DNA from: Dehalococcoidia bacterium UBA1328
Lineage (GTDB): Bacteria > Chloroflexota > Dehalococcoidia > Lucifugimonadales > Lucifugimonadaceae
Direction of reading: 5' to 3'
Length of the DNA stretch: 64,000 nucleotides
Assembly: GCA_002306815.1 (NCBI GenBank)
Contig: DBTA01000022.1
Coordinates: 1 to 64,000 of the forward strand
Part shown: one piece after another, positions 8,715 through 18,333 of the stretch
Numbering within the stretch: position 1 is the stretch's first letter
Layout of the letters: each line of letters begins with the position of its first letter
Program-made: the position numbers and the translations under genes
The notes under the pieces: generated by a model
The model's input: only the letters and a program-made list of their open reading frames with translations
Database searches by the model: none
Told to the model about the DNA's origin: nothing

Positions 8715-8789
8715 GGTGAAGTGTGGTGGGCGAAGCGGGGAAGAATTTATAAAAATCAAATAGTTGCGAGCGCCCTACACTACTTCACC
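8715..8789. repeat. Long imperfect inverted repeat in the divergent region upstream of two genes
   Basis: The arms are 8715-8732 and 8771-8789, both starting from GGTGAAGT when read 5' to 3' toward the loop. They pair over about 18 positions with one bulge and one or two G-T pairs or mismatches. The 38-base A/T-rich loop contains TTTATAAAAAT. The element lies in the 363-base gap (8641-9003) between the divergent NYN and beta-propeller genes, where I see nothing else definite. It could be an operator, a hairpin at the start of one transcript, or a small mobile-repeat remnant. Confidence 0.6.
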
Positions 8790-9003
8790 ATTCCATTCTA
8801 ACTCCAAATCCTTGGAGACCATCGTAATAAGTAACGAAACGCCACTGGTACTAGCACCCACTCATGATAGTTTTAGCCATGAAATTGAATCGGCGGAGCT
8901 CACTTGACGTACGCTCACATTGGAAACATTATTGCGGTGCACAGACGATTACTCGCCTACAAATAAGACGTCGACAGCCGATCAAGGAACCTTTTAAGTA
9001 ACC

Positions 9004-9696
9004 ATGAAAACCGTCAAACAAATCGAAACACCTTGCGAGATGCCAAACGGTCTTCAATGGACTGATGAAGGGCTTTTCGTGATGGATCAGAAGACTGACA
9101 ACGTTTACGTGGTCGACGAAACCGGGAAAGTGCTTCGAACGATTTACACACCAACCGCAAACGGATCAGGCATAACAGTTGGCGGGGGATTTCTGTGGAC
9201 AGCATCCAACGGAAGTTCTGCGTCACGACCGCCACGATCGACCGACACTGGTCTTGGATATGTATACAAGCTTGATTTGCAAACCGGTGAGGCGGTTGAC
9301 CGTTTTCGTACCCCAGACGGGGGGGGAATCCATGGTATCGAGTGGGATGACGGCAAAATCTGGGTAACCGCGTTCAACCCTCAGGCGATCTATCTGATGG
9401 ATCCATCAGACAATTACAAAATCGTCCACAGCTTCGAAGTTGAGCTTCAGCGGCTTCATGGGCTTGCCCGTGTAAACGACGGACTCTGGTGCGCCCATAC
9501 GACCGACAACGTCGTGGTGAAGTACGACGTCGACTCAGGCGCCGAGCTTGATCGGATCACTATGGACCCAGGCGACGCATTCATTCACGGTCTTTCCATT
9601 AAAGATGGCGAGCTCTGGTACGGCGATGCGAACTTCGCCGGCAAGCACAACACAGCAACTGTCGGACAGCCTGAAATCGGCAAAATCGTACCGTAA
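9004..9696 (+). CDS. Beta-propeller (SMP-30/YncE-like) protein
   Basis: The 230-residue product consists of repeated short beta-strand blades ending in 'GxLW' or 'GxIWVT' turns: ITVGGGFLWTAS, WDDGKIWVTAF, VNDGLWCAHTT and IKDGELWYGDA. This is typical of glutaminyl-cyclase/SMP-30/YncE-like propellers. No signal peptide is present, so it is probably cytoplasmic. No catalytic residues can be assigned. It sits 48 bases upstream of a COG3618 amidohydrolase on the same strand and may act with it, for example in lactone or sugar-acid turnover, but that is inference. ATG start. A GATCAAGGA box lies about ten bases or more upstream. Confidence 0.8.
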   Translation: MKTVKQIETPCEMPNGLQWTDEGLFVMDQKTDNVYVVDETGKVLRTIYTPTANGSGITVGGGFLWTASNGSSASRPPRSTDTGLGYVYKLDLQTGEAVDRFRTPDGGGIHGIEWDDGKIWVTAFNPQAIYLMDPSDNYKIVHSFEVELQRLHGLARVNDGLWCAHTTDNVVVKYDVDSGAELDRITMDPGDAFIHGLSIKDGELWYGDANFAGKHNTATVGQPEIGKIVP

Positions 9697-9744
9697 CACC
9701 GGCCTGAAAACCCGAAGAAACACTTACTTCGCGGAGGTTCATTT

Positions 9745-10587
9745 TTGAGCAATACCCCTGTCGTAGATAGTCACCATCACTTCTGGGAGATCGACAAGTT
9801 CGACTATTCGTGGATGCCAGAAGGCAGCCCCCTCGCGGTTGACTATGGTCCCGGACACCTGAAACCGTTGATTAACGCAGCTGGGGTGGACTACACGGTG
9901 GTCGTACAGGCTGTTTCGTCGCCTGACGAGGCACGCTGGCTGCTCGAGCTCGCTGAACAGCACGAATTCATCGCCGGGGTAGTCGGCTGGGTTGATCTCA
10001 CGGATCCCGACGTTGGGTACACGCTCGATGAACTTCAGCGGAGTAAGTACTTGAAAGGTGTTAGGCACATCTGGGAAGGTGAAGACGACCCCGGTTGGAT
10101 CGTGAACTCAGGGGCGATAAACGGTTTGAAGGAACTGGTGACACGCAACCTGACATTCGATTTCCTTGCAAAACCGCCAAACCTGCCTTTTATCCCGCAA
10201 GTGATGGATCATGTCCCTGACCTTCGAGCCGTCGTCGACCACATCGCGAAGCCATTAATTGCCGATCACCTTGTTGAACCGTGGCTCACCGATATGCGCA
10301 AAGTCGCCAGCATCAACGGAATTCACTGCAAAATTTCGGGGATGATCACCGAAGCAGATCACCAAAATTGGACAGAAGATGATCTTCGACCTTACGTGCA
10401 TCATGTTCTAGGTCTCTACGGCCAAGATAGGCTCATGTTCGGGACCGATTGGCCGGTTTGCACACTAGCTGGCGAATACATGGATGTCACAAGCACTGTC
10501 CAAAACATCCTTGCCTCACTTTCGCCCGACGCGAAAGCAGACGTATTCGGTGGAACCGCTACGAGGTTTTATGATCTAGTTTTATAG
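9745..10587 (+). CDS. Amidohydrolase of the COG3618 (L-fuconolactonase-like) family
   Basis: The 280-residue TIM-barrel protein begins VVDSHHHFWE, the HxH metal motif of amidohydrolase_2/COG3618 lactonases. It also has VVDHIAKP around residue 165 and MFGTDWPVC with the conserved Asp near residue 235. Family members hydrolyse sugar lactones (L-fuconolactone, 2-pyrone-4,6-dicarboxylate) or related cyclic substrates; the substrate here is unknown. The TTG start at 9745 is supported by GCGGAGG eight bases upstream. It likely forms an operon with the propeller protein before it. Confidence 0.9.
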   Translation: MSNTPVVDSHHHFWEIDKFDYSWMPEGSPLAVDYGPGHLKPLINAAGVDYTVVVQAVSSPDEARWLLELAEQHEFIAGVVGWVDLTDPDVGYTLDELQRSKYLKGVRHIWEGEDDPGWIVNSGAINGLKELVTRNLTFDFLAKPPNLPFIPQVMDHVPDLRAVVDHIAKPLIADHLVEPWLTDMRKVASINGIHCKISGMITEADHQNWTEDDLRPYVHHVLGLYGQDRLMFGTDWPVCTLAGEYMDVTSTVQNILASLSPDAKADVFGGTATRFYDLVL

Positions 10588-10795
10588 ATCGTTGGGAACG
10601 TCGGTCACACATTGTCGAGTTCACTACTTCAACAACCTTGGGTGACAGTGCTACTGGTAACTCGGTTGAAACCGAATAAGAACCAGACGCAGAACAGCAG
10701 ATGGCTATATAAGAATGGGAATTTGTAGTCAAAAATGCGCCAGTCCCAAGGACCCGTCGCTTTTCAGTTAAATATATTCTCGAATTTGAGCTGAC

Positions 10796-11491
10796 CTACC
10801 AGCCTGGCTTTCCTGAACTCCATGCCCAGTTATCAGGCGGCCATATGTTTCGCCCCACACAACCTCCTCCATCACGACTTGTGTCGTACATGTCCTTGAC
10901 TTCCTCGACCCACTTTTTGATGTGTGGCGTGCCTTTGTGGTACTCGAAAGCATCAGGGTTGGCGTACACCTCATAGAGGTAAAGCTCAGTCGGGTCGTTC
11001 ACGTTCTGATATACATCGAAGCGAAGGCAACCCGGCTCCTCGTGTGTTGAACCCACCCCATCTCGAGTCACTGACTCGATAAATGCATCGACATCCTCTT
11101 CTTTCACGAATTTTGGAGAATGGATCACATGCATGCTGGATGCGAAGTACGGGTCATCAACAATCCCTTCGCGGTAAGAGTCCCAGTTGGCGTCACCACG
11201 TGGATAAACGGGCTTACAGAACGAAACTTCCGGTTCAACTTCCCACATATCGCCGACCGTTGTTTGCCACTTTTCAAAGTGTGGATACGTGGTATGCGCC
11301 TTGAAAGCGTCCTCGTCGTTGTACACCTCGCAAAATGCGAACGATGTCGGGTCGTCAGCGGCCTGTATGATGTCGAACCGTCGGCATCCGGGCTCGTTCA
11401 TCACCGAGCCTTCAGCGTCACCGATCGACGCAGTAATGAAATCATCAATTCGGTCTTCCTTGACCTTCAATCGAACCATCAGGATGTACAT
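10796..11491 (-). CDS. Tandem antibiotic-biosynthesis-monooxygenase (ABM) domain protein
   Basis: The roughly 231-residue product contains two ABM (dimeric alpha/beta-barrel) domains in one chain. The first spans residues 1-90, with EPGCRRFDIIQAADDPTSF then AHTTYPHFEKW. The second spans about 115-205, with EPGCLRFDVYQNVNDPTEL then YHKGTPHIKKW. The internal repeat suggests the chain itself makes the dimer-like barrel other ABM proteins make from two subunits. ABM folds occur in quinol monooxygenases (YgiN), heme-degrading IsdG and autoinducer kinase LsrG-like proteins; function is unassigned. I chose ATG at 11491 (MYILMVR) with GGAG upstream over a start ten codons earlier. Confidence 0.88.
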   Translation of the reverse strand: MYILMVRLKVKEDRIDDFITASIGDAEGSVMNEPGCRRFDIIQAADDPTSFAFCEVYNDEDAFKAHTTYPHFEKWQTTVGDMWEVEPEVSFCKPVYPRGDANWDSYREGIVDDPYFASSMHVIHSPKFVKEEDVDAFIESVTRDGVGSTHEEPGCLRFDVYQNVNDPTELYLYEVYANPDAFEYHKGTPHIKKWVEEVKDMYDTSRDGGGCVGRNIWPPDNWAWSSGKPGW

Positions 11492-11634
11492 CACAACTCC
11501 ATAACTACGACGAGGTAGCAAGCGCTCTCGCTCGCGGCCCGTCTACTTCATATGCTGGCGGGCGGAGTATACGCTTGGAGCGCACGTTGTGTGCGGTAAT
11601 TTAACCCGAAGATCAGGAGGTTCAACAGGATTCG

Positions 11635-12537
11635 ATGGTTTCAGAAAAGAGAATTCTGGACGACATTATGCGGCTGAGTTCGTCACCCCGAAACTCGCGA
11701 ACCAACCCGGTTGAACACGCCGCTGCTGGCAATTGGATCGCCGATCAATTTGAGGAACTCGGACTGGCTGTCGAAAGGCAACAATTCGAAATTCCTTCGC
11801 AAGACGCAGCGAGGGTCGGTACGAACATTATCGCGACAACGAATAACGATTCAGAAGATCGTGCACTGGTAATCGGTGCGCACTATGACACTGTCCCAGA
11901 ATCACCGGGTGCGGACGACAACGCCTCAGGAGTCGCTGCCATGCTTGAATGTGCACGTGCGCTGGTCAAGGATGAGTCGTTGCGGAAAATCACGTTTATC
12001 GCGTTCGATGCAGAGGAGATACAACCACCTGTAGAAGGTCTGTATGGTTCGGAATCTTACGTAGCAAATTTGCCTACTAATGCACAACCAACAGCGGCGA
12101 TTATTTTCGAAAGCATTGGCTTTAGCTCTGATTCGATTAAACAGCAGCTGCCGGGTTCATTTCGGTTCTTGTTTCGAAGAGCCTATAAAGCACTGAAGCG
12201 ACAAGATTTTCGAGCGGACTCGTTGCTGGTTCTTTCGAGAGGTCGAGGGCGCCCTAGTTCTCGAAACTTGGAAATTAGTGCCGAGAAACCGAACGTGAAT
12301 CTAAGTCTACTGCCTCTAGAAATTCCCTGGTGGATGCCGCTCGTTCGAAATCTCAGGCGAAGTGATCACGCTCCGTTCTGGAAAGCTGGTATTCCAGCAG
12401 TGATGATTAGCGACACAGCCAATTTCAGGAACCCGCATTATCACCAACCGACTGACACCCACGAAACAGTTGACCCGACTCTGATAGCGAAAGCAGTTCG
12501 CATGGTTCTCGATGCCGTTAATGACGGACGGCTTTAA
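11635..12537 (+). CDS. M28 family zinc peptidase
   Basis: This is a 300-residue metallo-aminopeptidase-like enzyme. The co-catalytic zinc ligands are visible in order: His and Asp in IGAHYDTVPES, bridging Asp in GADDNASGVAA, catalytic and metal Glu in FDAEEIQPP, Asp in RSDHAPFW, and the final His in NPHYHQPTDTHETVD. No signal peptide, so it is cytoplasmic or exported by another route. ATG start with AGGAGG about 14 bases and CAGGA about 8 bases upstream. Its stop faces the convergent membrane-protein gene 30 bases away; a short ATCAGAAA/TTTCTGAT hairpin between them may serve both. Confidence 0.92.
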   Translation: MVSEKRILDDIMRLSSSPRNSRTNPVEHAAAGNWIADQFEELGLAVERQQFEIPSQDAARVGTNIIATTNNDSEDRALVIGAHYDTVPESPGADDNASGVAAMLECARALVKDESLRKITFIAFDAEEIQPPVEGLYGSESYVANLPTNAQPTAAIIFESIGFSSDSIKQQLPGSFRFLFRRAYKALKRQDFRADSLLVLSRGRGRPSSRNLEISAEKPNVNLSLLPLEIPWWMPLVRNLRRSDHAPFWKAGIPAVMISDTANFRNPHYHQPTDTHETVDPTLIAKAVRMVLDAVNDGRL

Positions 12538-12567
12538 GCGCCGGTCATTTCATCAAATAATCAGAAA

Positions 12568-14709
12568 TTAGGTTTTCTGATCCGATTCGCTTTCGCCTTT
12601 TGACGAATCTGATGTTGCGGTATCCGGATCGTCCTGAACTATCGGTTTCTCAACTTCTTCGTCGAGAATTTCCGGTTGCTCAGATTCGATTTTCTCGTCT
12701 ACTTTATCTTCTTCCGCTCCATCGCCCCGCTCTTTCGGAACGGAGAACGTGTCGGACGCAGTGGTTTTGGGCGTAGAGCCCGAGTAGGCGGTCCCACTGC
12801 TCAGCTTCACGCGGTCACCTCGACCCGACATTCCAAGCACAGTACCAGCTACGAAAGCCAATACGCCCGCGACAATCCATGGAATTGTCTGGTTTCGCCA
12901 GCCCTGTTGCCAAAAATCGGCTGCGCGCTCGACCCTATTGTTCAGTTCGTTACTTTCGACTTCGGCACTAAGACGTGGGTAGTCAATGCGGAACTCATCG
13001 CTAACTCGCGCTCCGTAATCCGGAACATAATTGTTTGCCACATCATTGAACGACCAAGCAACCGCTATAAGTCCGTAAACAAGCACCGCACAAACTGCGG
13101 CAACTCCTCCAGCCCATTTCAATCGACCTGCCCAACCACGACCGCCAACAAGAGCAATCACCAGAAGAGGGATTAGAACCAACACCCAGATAACCCATCG
13201 AACCGACAGTACCGTACCCGCGTATTCACGAGCATCATTGAACTGCTGAAGTGTCGCGGGATCAAGATTTTCGGTAATGTTCGCTTCAGTGATCACGACG
13301 CCATCCGCGAGAATTCTCAGTGTTTCCTCGGCATCTGCGCGTTCCTGAGCATCACCGCCGTCCGCCATGGCATCGATGAGATCTTGTTCACTGAAACTCA
13401 CGCCCTCGATGATCCGTCGGCGAACGTCATCTATCGTGTCGAACCCACCGCCAACTTGCGATTCAAGGTCGGCCTGAGAGTAAGAAATCTCACTCGGCAC
13501 CTCAGCATCGAAGAACGAAACGACCTGAGCCTCCATGATCGTAGTAAACGTGTCCAATGCCTGGTCAATAGTTGCCTGACCGCCGGCAATACATCGCGGC
13601 AGTTGCTGGGCAGCGAGGTCGCTTGTAGCTCCAATCGCGTCAGCAGGACTAGTGCAATTCGGAATCCCTGCGATCGTCGATTCGAGTTTTCGAACAGCGA
13701 GAGCTTGTAGTTCCCTCGTTGCCGCGATTTTTCGCTCCGAAAGATCAACTGTGTATGAGATAGAGTCAATATTGCCAACCAGATACTCAATAAGAGTGTC
13801 AATCACACCTTCACCTTGTTCGGAAACCCAAGCACGAGGCGCAATAGCTTCGAAAGCCTCAACCACCTCGTCGTTAGTTAGCGAAACTCCAAAACCTACG
13901 TCTGTAGTCCGGGCAACGGTTTGCTCAATCAGCGGGTCGACCACCTGATTGAATACCAGGTTGTACAGTGTGTCTTCGTTGAACAACTTGTCCTTAAGAA
14001 TCTGACCAATCACGACCGCACGATCGTCAAATCGTAGAACTACATTGAAAGAGTCGGCATCGCCTGCGAAAAACGGCGTGATTTCATCGACCGCTGAGAA
14101 AATTTGACCTTCTAGCCAGACTGGCTGAAATATGTCGCGCGCTGCCTGTTCAAGTTCGCTGTCGGTAAATTCGATTCCCAGGGCTTGTTCGGATATCTGC
14201 CCCGAAAATTGGTTGAGCTGTGGGACGAGGAGATCATCTATAACCTGTTCTGCAAGATCAAGGTCAGTAACAAGCTGTCTGACTGCTGTTGGGACAGCTC
14301 GCACTCTTTCCTGTACCTCAAGATCAACGACAAATTCGTCTGTTTCTCCCTTCGCATAGGGAACTACTCCGTTAAGACTTTCTTCGAGCTTTTCTTTTAC
14401 GTACTCACGTGGCACCAGAGTTTCGATCAAATTAGTGATCGCAAGTGCCGCTGCATCAGGATCTTCAAATTGTAGTGTTGAAGCACTTCCATCTAGACCG
14501 GAATCGACCTCAATGCCGCTCTTGACTATGTCGTGAACCATGTTTCCGATGATGTTGTCGTACACATAGTCGTACGCCTCGGCATCATCCAGCATCCCGG
14601 TAAGTACGCCAGGCTCCGAAACGGTATCCACAATCTGGTTCACGGTCGTCGCGATGAAAAAGAAGAGCAGGAAAAGTCCTGCGAGCAGTACTGCGAGTAG
14701 TTTCCGCAT
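12568..14709 (-). CDS. Large membrane protein with extracytoplasmic domain, function unknown
   Basis: The 713-residue product has an N-terminal hydrophobic anchor (about residues 4-22) and an acidic extracytoplasmic region of about 480 residues rich in D/E-L helices. Three membrane segments follow (about 503-523, 532-554 and 608-627). An 86-residue cytoplasmic tail full of Glu, Asp and Ser ends the chain. I recognise no family. The tail could be a protein-interaction region. I chose ATG at 14709 (MRKLLAVLL) because GGAGA lies eight bases upstream and the residues after it make a good membrane anchor; an ATG ten codons earlier is possible. Function not assigned. Confidence 0.85.
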   Translation of the reverse strand: MRKLLAVLLAGLFLLFFFIATTVNQIVDTVSEPGVLTGMLDDAEAYDYVYDNIIGNMVHDIVKSGIEVDSGLDGSASTLQFEDPDAAALAITNLIETLVPREYVKEKLEESLNGVVPYAKGETDEFVVDLEVQERVRAVPTAVRQLVTDLDLAEQVIDDLLVPQLNQFSGQISEQALGIEFTDSELEQAARDIFQPVWLEGQIFSAVDEITPFFAGDADSFNVVLRFDDRAVVIGQILKDKLFNEDTLYNLVFNQVVDPLIEQTVARTTDVGFGVSLTNDEVVEAFEAIAPRAWVSEQGEGVIDTLIEYLVGNIDSISYTVDLSERKIAATRELQALAVRKLESTIAGIPNCTSPADAIGATSDLAAQQLPRCIAGGQATIDQALDTFTTIMEAQVVSFFDAEVPSEISYSQADLESQVGGGFDTIDDVRRRIIEGVSFSEQDLIDAMADGGDAQERADAEETLRILADGVVITEANITENLDPATLQQFNDAREYAGTVLSVRWVIWVLVLIPLLVIALVGGRGWAGRLKWAGGVAAVCAVLVYGLIAVAWSFNDVANNYVPDYGARVSDEFRIDYPRLSAEVESNELNNRVERAADFWQQGWRNQTIPWIVAGVLAFVAGTVLGMSGRGDRVKLSSGTAYSGSTPKTTASDTFSVPKERGDGAEEDKVDEKIESEQPEILDEEVEKPIVQDDPDTATSDSSKGESESDQKT

Positions 14710-14825
14710 CAAAAAATCTCCGAACAACGTCAAACTCATGCCTGATGTGGTTCAGGCGACACTAGCAATCCCCGGACTACGATTTCGTTACCGAAGGTGT
14801 GGATTAGGGACGAGTTCGGTCGAGA

Positions 14826-15569
14826 TCAACCCCGGCCGAGATAGTCCTGGCCAAGAGGCAAAACGATCGCTTCAAGCATGTTCGACTCAGGTGGCAATGT
14901 CGCCATTAGCAGCGCGGTGCGCCCCATGTCTTCTGTCGAAATTAGCGGCTCCGGCCCCTCGTCTCGTCCGGTTGCCGATTTACCATCGGCGCGCCGCTCA
15001 ACCGCAACGTTTCCAGGGTGGAGTGCACTAACTGCGATTCCGTGGTCACGTCCTTCAAGTGCGAGTGACTGGGTTAGTCCCCACACGGCGTGCTTACTGG
15101 TGGTGTATGGAGAAGAACTGTGGCGAGGTTTCTGCGCCGCAATGCTGCCTACATTGATGATTCGGCCACCACCCTGCTTCTTCATGATCTTGAAGGCCTC
15201 TCTTGAACCGAGGAACGGTCCAGTCACGTTAACTTGGATTACTTTCTGCCATTGCTCCATAGTTAGGTCTTCAACCGGTCCGCCATCGAATGCTCCCGAG
15301 TTATTTACCAAAACGTCCAACCTACCGAACTGATCCATCATTTTCGCGAACAGGCTTATTACCTGATCTTCTTCTGTGACATCCGTTGGAATGGCGACGA
15401 TAGTAGCACCGTCTCTCGAAAGTTCAGCCGCAGCAGCGTTAAGTCGCTCAGCATTTCTGGCAGCAATCACTACCGAACAGCCTTCATCTGCAAAGGCTTT
15501 TGCAATGCCTTTACCGATTCCTGAGCCGCCGCCTGTAACGATTGCTACCTTTCCGTCAAGCTGTCCCAT
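14826..15569 (-). CDS. Short-chain dehydrogenase/reductase (SDR)
   Basis: A classical SDR of 247 residues. The cofactor motif TGGGSGIGKGIA is at about residues 12-23, NNSG at about 88, the catalytic Ser in INVGSIA, and the YTTSK active-site Tyr/Lys pair around residue 155. An Arg after the second strand (AARNAERL) suggests NADP preference. Substrate unknown; 3-oxoacyl reductase-like. The ATG at 15569 is preceded by AGGAGAAGG with ideal spacing, so the 17 extra upstream codons are rejected. It follows the MFS exporter gene on the same strand with an 84-base gap and may be co-transcribed. Confidence 0.92.
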   Translation of the reverse strand: MGQLDGKVAIVTGGGSGIGKGIAKAFADEGCSVVIAARNAERLNAAAAELSRDGATIVAIPTDVTEEDQVISLFAKMMDQFGRLDVLVNNSGAFDGGPVEDLTMEQWQKVIQVNVTGPFLGSREAFKIMKKQGGGRIINVGSIAAQKPRHSSSPYTTSKHAVWGLTQSLALEGRDHGIAVSALHPGNVAVERRADGKSATGRDEGPEPLISTEDMGRTALLMATLPPESNMLEAIVLPLGQDYLGRG

Positions 15570-15653
15570 GTTCCTTCTCCTGTGTACCTTTTTCATTTGC
15601 TGACCTGTGGATCCGATCAAGCGTTGCTATTACGCAGTGCCGATGTCTATTTA

Positions 15654-17123
15654 CTAGCTGTTTTCTGTTTTATACACACGTGTCTTCACTGCGGCAACCA
15701 ATGCAACAGCGACGAACACTGCCAGCACCCAGTAAGTGACTTTCCAGCCCGTCAAAAACGCTTCGGTGACTACGAGGTCTGTCGTCCCCGCAAGCTCGTT
15801 GAGTTGAACTTCCGCACCACGACTGAGCATGATGCCAGCGATTATCGCAGTCGCCAATGCCTGACCAATGACACTACCCACGTTTCGAACCAGGTTCAAA
15901 AACGCGCTCATCGTTCCGTAATCGCCTCGGCTAACAGTCGAGAGAGTAGCACTCATGTTCGGTGCCATCCACAACCCCATGGCCACGCCGTTGATGAACA
16001 GTGCAGGTACTACCAGGTAAAGGGGAGTGTCGGCAACAAAGAACGAAAAGACGATGTTCATTACGAGCATCGTGGAAATCCCCAGGAACGTGAAAATCCT
16101 GAATCCGTACTTGTCAGAAAGCCTTCCCGACATTTGGGATGAAATCCCCATTCCAAGGGCCCCAACAAACATGATCAGACCCGCCGAGCTCTGGTCGTAG
16201 CCCATGAAGCTCTGGACGAATATCGGCATCAGAAAAAACATCGCTGAGCCACCAAGGAACGCCGAGAATCGAGCGGTGGTAGACCATGCAAAAGTCGAAT
16301 TCTGAAAGAACCGCAAATTGAGCATTGGTGACTCGACTCGTAACTCCCACCTGACCAGCAGTCCGAACAGTGCCACGCTGATGAAGAATCCGCCAATAAT
16401 TTGCGGTGAACCCCAGTCGAACGCGAACGGGTTTGAAATTGTGAGAATGATCAACGACAACGCGGCTGCTGAAACAATCGCGCTAATCCAGTCGTATCTC
16501 TCTCGAACCTGCCCGACGATTGAACCAATTCGTTCGTCATCTAGAACAATAATTGAAGCGATTATCCCGCCCACAGTCGGAATCAACGTGACCATGAATA
16601 CTGCACGCCAGTCGAACGCCTGAATGATGGGCCCTGCGATGATAGGTCCAGCCGCAGCACCAATGGCGACCATTGTGGTAATCATTCCAAGTGCCTTCCC
16701 ACGCTCAGTATCAGGGAATGTCCCGACGATGATGGCAAACACAACTGCCTGCCCCATCGACGCGCCAATTGCCATTACTACGCGGGCGACAATCAGCATT
16801 TGCAGGTTCTGCGCCGTAAAAGCGAGTAATGCTCCAGCAACGAAGAACACCATCCCCGAAATATGAAATTTCTTCCTCCCGGTAATGTCAGATACACGAC
16901 CGAGCGGGAGCATTATGGCGCTGGTTACCAGCGACGTTGAAATTGCAACCCAGGTTACGGCTCTAAGAGTTACATCGAACTCATCCGCAATTGACGAAAG
17001 TGCCAGAAATACGATCGAGAAATCGAGCACCATCGCAAAAAGTGCAATGCCGACTGCCCAGAAGACTTTCCAGTGGTAGTTATCAGACGCGGGTACAGGC
17101 GAAGGACTTGTGTTGGTTGTCAA
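15654..17123 (-). CDS. MFS transporter, DHA2 (EmrB/QacA-like) drug:H+ antiporter type
   Basis: The 489-residue integral membrane protein has about 14 hydrophobic segments, the DHA2 topology. Motif A of the major facilitator superfamily appears as GRVSDITGRKKF between segments 2 and 3. A motif-C-like stretch with repeated Gly-Pro (GAAAGPIIAGPII) in segment 5 is typical of antiporters. It probably exports small hydrophobic or toxic compounds using the proton gradient. It is transcribed divergently from the hydroxyacid dehydrogenase at 17293, and no regulator gene lies next to it. ATG start. Confidence 0.9.
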   Translation of the reverse strand: MTTNTSPSPVPASDNYHWKVFWAVGIALFAMVLDFSIVFLALSSIADEFDVTLRAVTWVAISTSLVTSAIMLPLGRVSDITGRKKFHISGMVFFVAGALLAFTAQNLQMLIVARVVMAIGASMGQAVVFAIIVGTFPDTERGKALGMITTMVAIGAAAGPIIAGPIIQAFDWRAVFMVTLIPTVGGIIASIIVLDDERIGSIVGQVRERYDWISAIVSAAALSLIILTISNPFAFDWGSPQIIGGFFISVALFGLLVRWELRVESPMLNLRFFQNSTFAWSTTARFSAFLGGSAMFFLMPIFVQSFMGYDQSSAGLIMFVGALGMGISSQMSGRLSDKYGFRIFTFLGISTMLVMNIVFSFFVADTPLYLVVPALFINGVAMGLWMAPNMSATLSTVSRGDYGTMSAFLNLVRNVGSVIGQALATAIIAGIMLSRGAEVQLNELAGTTDLVVTEAFLTGWKVTYWVLAVFVAVALVAAVKTRVYKTENS

Positions 17124-17292
17124 GTGAAGGCGTCTTCTGTCATTTCTGGAACGTGGTAGTAAAGTGGCGGCAAATTATAGACCGGCCCACGTATGCGTCG
17201 CTTAAGATTTCGATGTGCTCCGTGATAATCTCTCGTCGCTCGCTGAACATAAATTGCTTGCAAACCTACAAACAGCTCATCAACCGTTCACA

Positions 17293-18300
17293 TTGTCTTC
17301 TAAATTTTCTCGTCCACTCCGTGTCGTAATACCGCCAGTTCCCGACGGCGTATCTGTTAGTGATTGGTGGCCTGTTAAATCCGATGTGGAATGGATTGAA
17401 ACGCCATATTTAGACAACAAACCAAGCTCTGAATCACTGGCTAATGCCGACGTGTACATCGGTACCGATTTCAACGAGGAAATGGGGCGTGCGTCGAAAA
17501 ATTTGAAAGCGATTCTCATTGCGGCAGCGGGATACGACCGAATTGATCCTTCAGCAGTTCCACCCGGGGTTTTGATTGCCAATGCGTATCACCACGAAGC
17601 ACCCATTGCAGAATGGGTGATGGCAGTCGCGGTGGCGTTGGACCATGATCTTTTCGCCAGCGAACGTACGTTTAGAAGCGGTGATTGGTCTTACTGGCCA
17701 AGTCGCCACGGCTCATTTCGAGAGCTCTATGGTCGGACGTTCGGAATTATCGGCTTTGGGGCTATTGGCAAACGAGTCGCCAAGCTTGCGAACGCTTACG
17801 ACATGAAAGTGGTCGTAGCCGGCCATCGACCTCTAGAGGAACCAGAGCCCAGCGACGTGGAGTACGGATTCGGGTCTGATGCGATGGCTCGGGTACTGAG
17901 AGAGTCAGATTTTGTTCTTGTCTCAACACCGCTAATTGAATCGACTCGGGGTTTTCTTGGCGAACGGGAGATCGGTCTCATGAAAGAAGATGCATATCTG
18001 ATCAATCCCGCCCGTGGTCACATTGTCGACGAAAAAGCTTTATTTGATGCCCTTAAAACCAATGCGATTGCTGGCGCTGCGATAGATACCTGGTACGAAT
18101 ATCCAGTGTCTGAAGACGACTCGCCACGTCCTTCGAAATATCCGTTTTGGGAGCTAGACAACGTGATCATGACGCCACATCACTCGGGCGCTACTTTCGG
18201 CACCCGTGACCGCCGCGCTGAAACGGTCGCTGCCAACATAGATCGTCTCGTGAACGGTGAACCGTTAGTTAACGTTCTTGAAGAAATTTCCACGATCTAA
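17293..18300 (+). CDS. D-isomer-specific 2-hydroxyacid dehydrogenase (second copy)
   Basis: An NAD(P)-dependent 2-hydroxyacid dehydrogenase of about 335 residues. The nucleotide motif is GFGAIGKRVAKL, followed by VVVAGH, which has no Asp at the usual NAD-selecting position. The catalytic Arg is in INPARGHIVDEKAL and the His in TPHHSGA. A Glu in DTWYEYPV occupies the expected third position. The homologous sequence begins just after a TTG at 17293; an upstream ATG-type start at 17215 would add 26 residues unlike the family. Neither has a clear ribosome-binding site. It is not closely similar to the copy at 1343, so a different substrate is likely. Confidence 0.88.
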   Translation: MSSKFSRPLRVVIPPVPDGVSVSDWWPVKSDVEWIETPYLDNKPSSESLANADVYIGTDFNEEMGRASKNLKAILIAAAGYDRIDPSAVPPGVLIANAYHHEAPIAEWVMAVAVALDHDLFASERTFRSGDWSYWPSRHGSFRELYGRTFGIIGFGAIGKRVAKLANAYDMKVVVAGHRPLEEPEPSDVEYGFGSDAMARVLRESDFVLVSTPLIESTRGFLGEREIGLMKEDAYLINPARGHIVDEKALFDALKTNAIAGAAIDTWYEYPVSEDDSPRPSKYPFWELDNVIMTPHHSGATFGTRDRRAETVAANIDRLVNGEPLVNVLEEISTI

Positions 18301-18333
18301 TCGACCAGGAACATCGAACTCCGAAAAGTCAGT

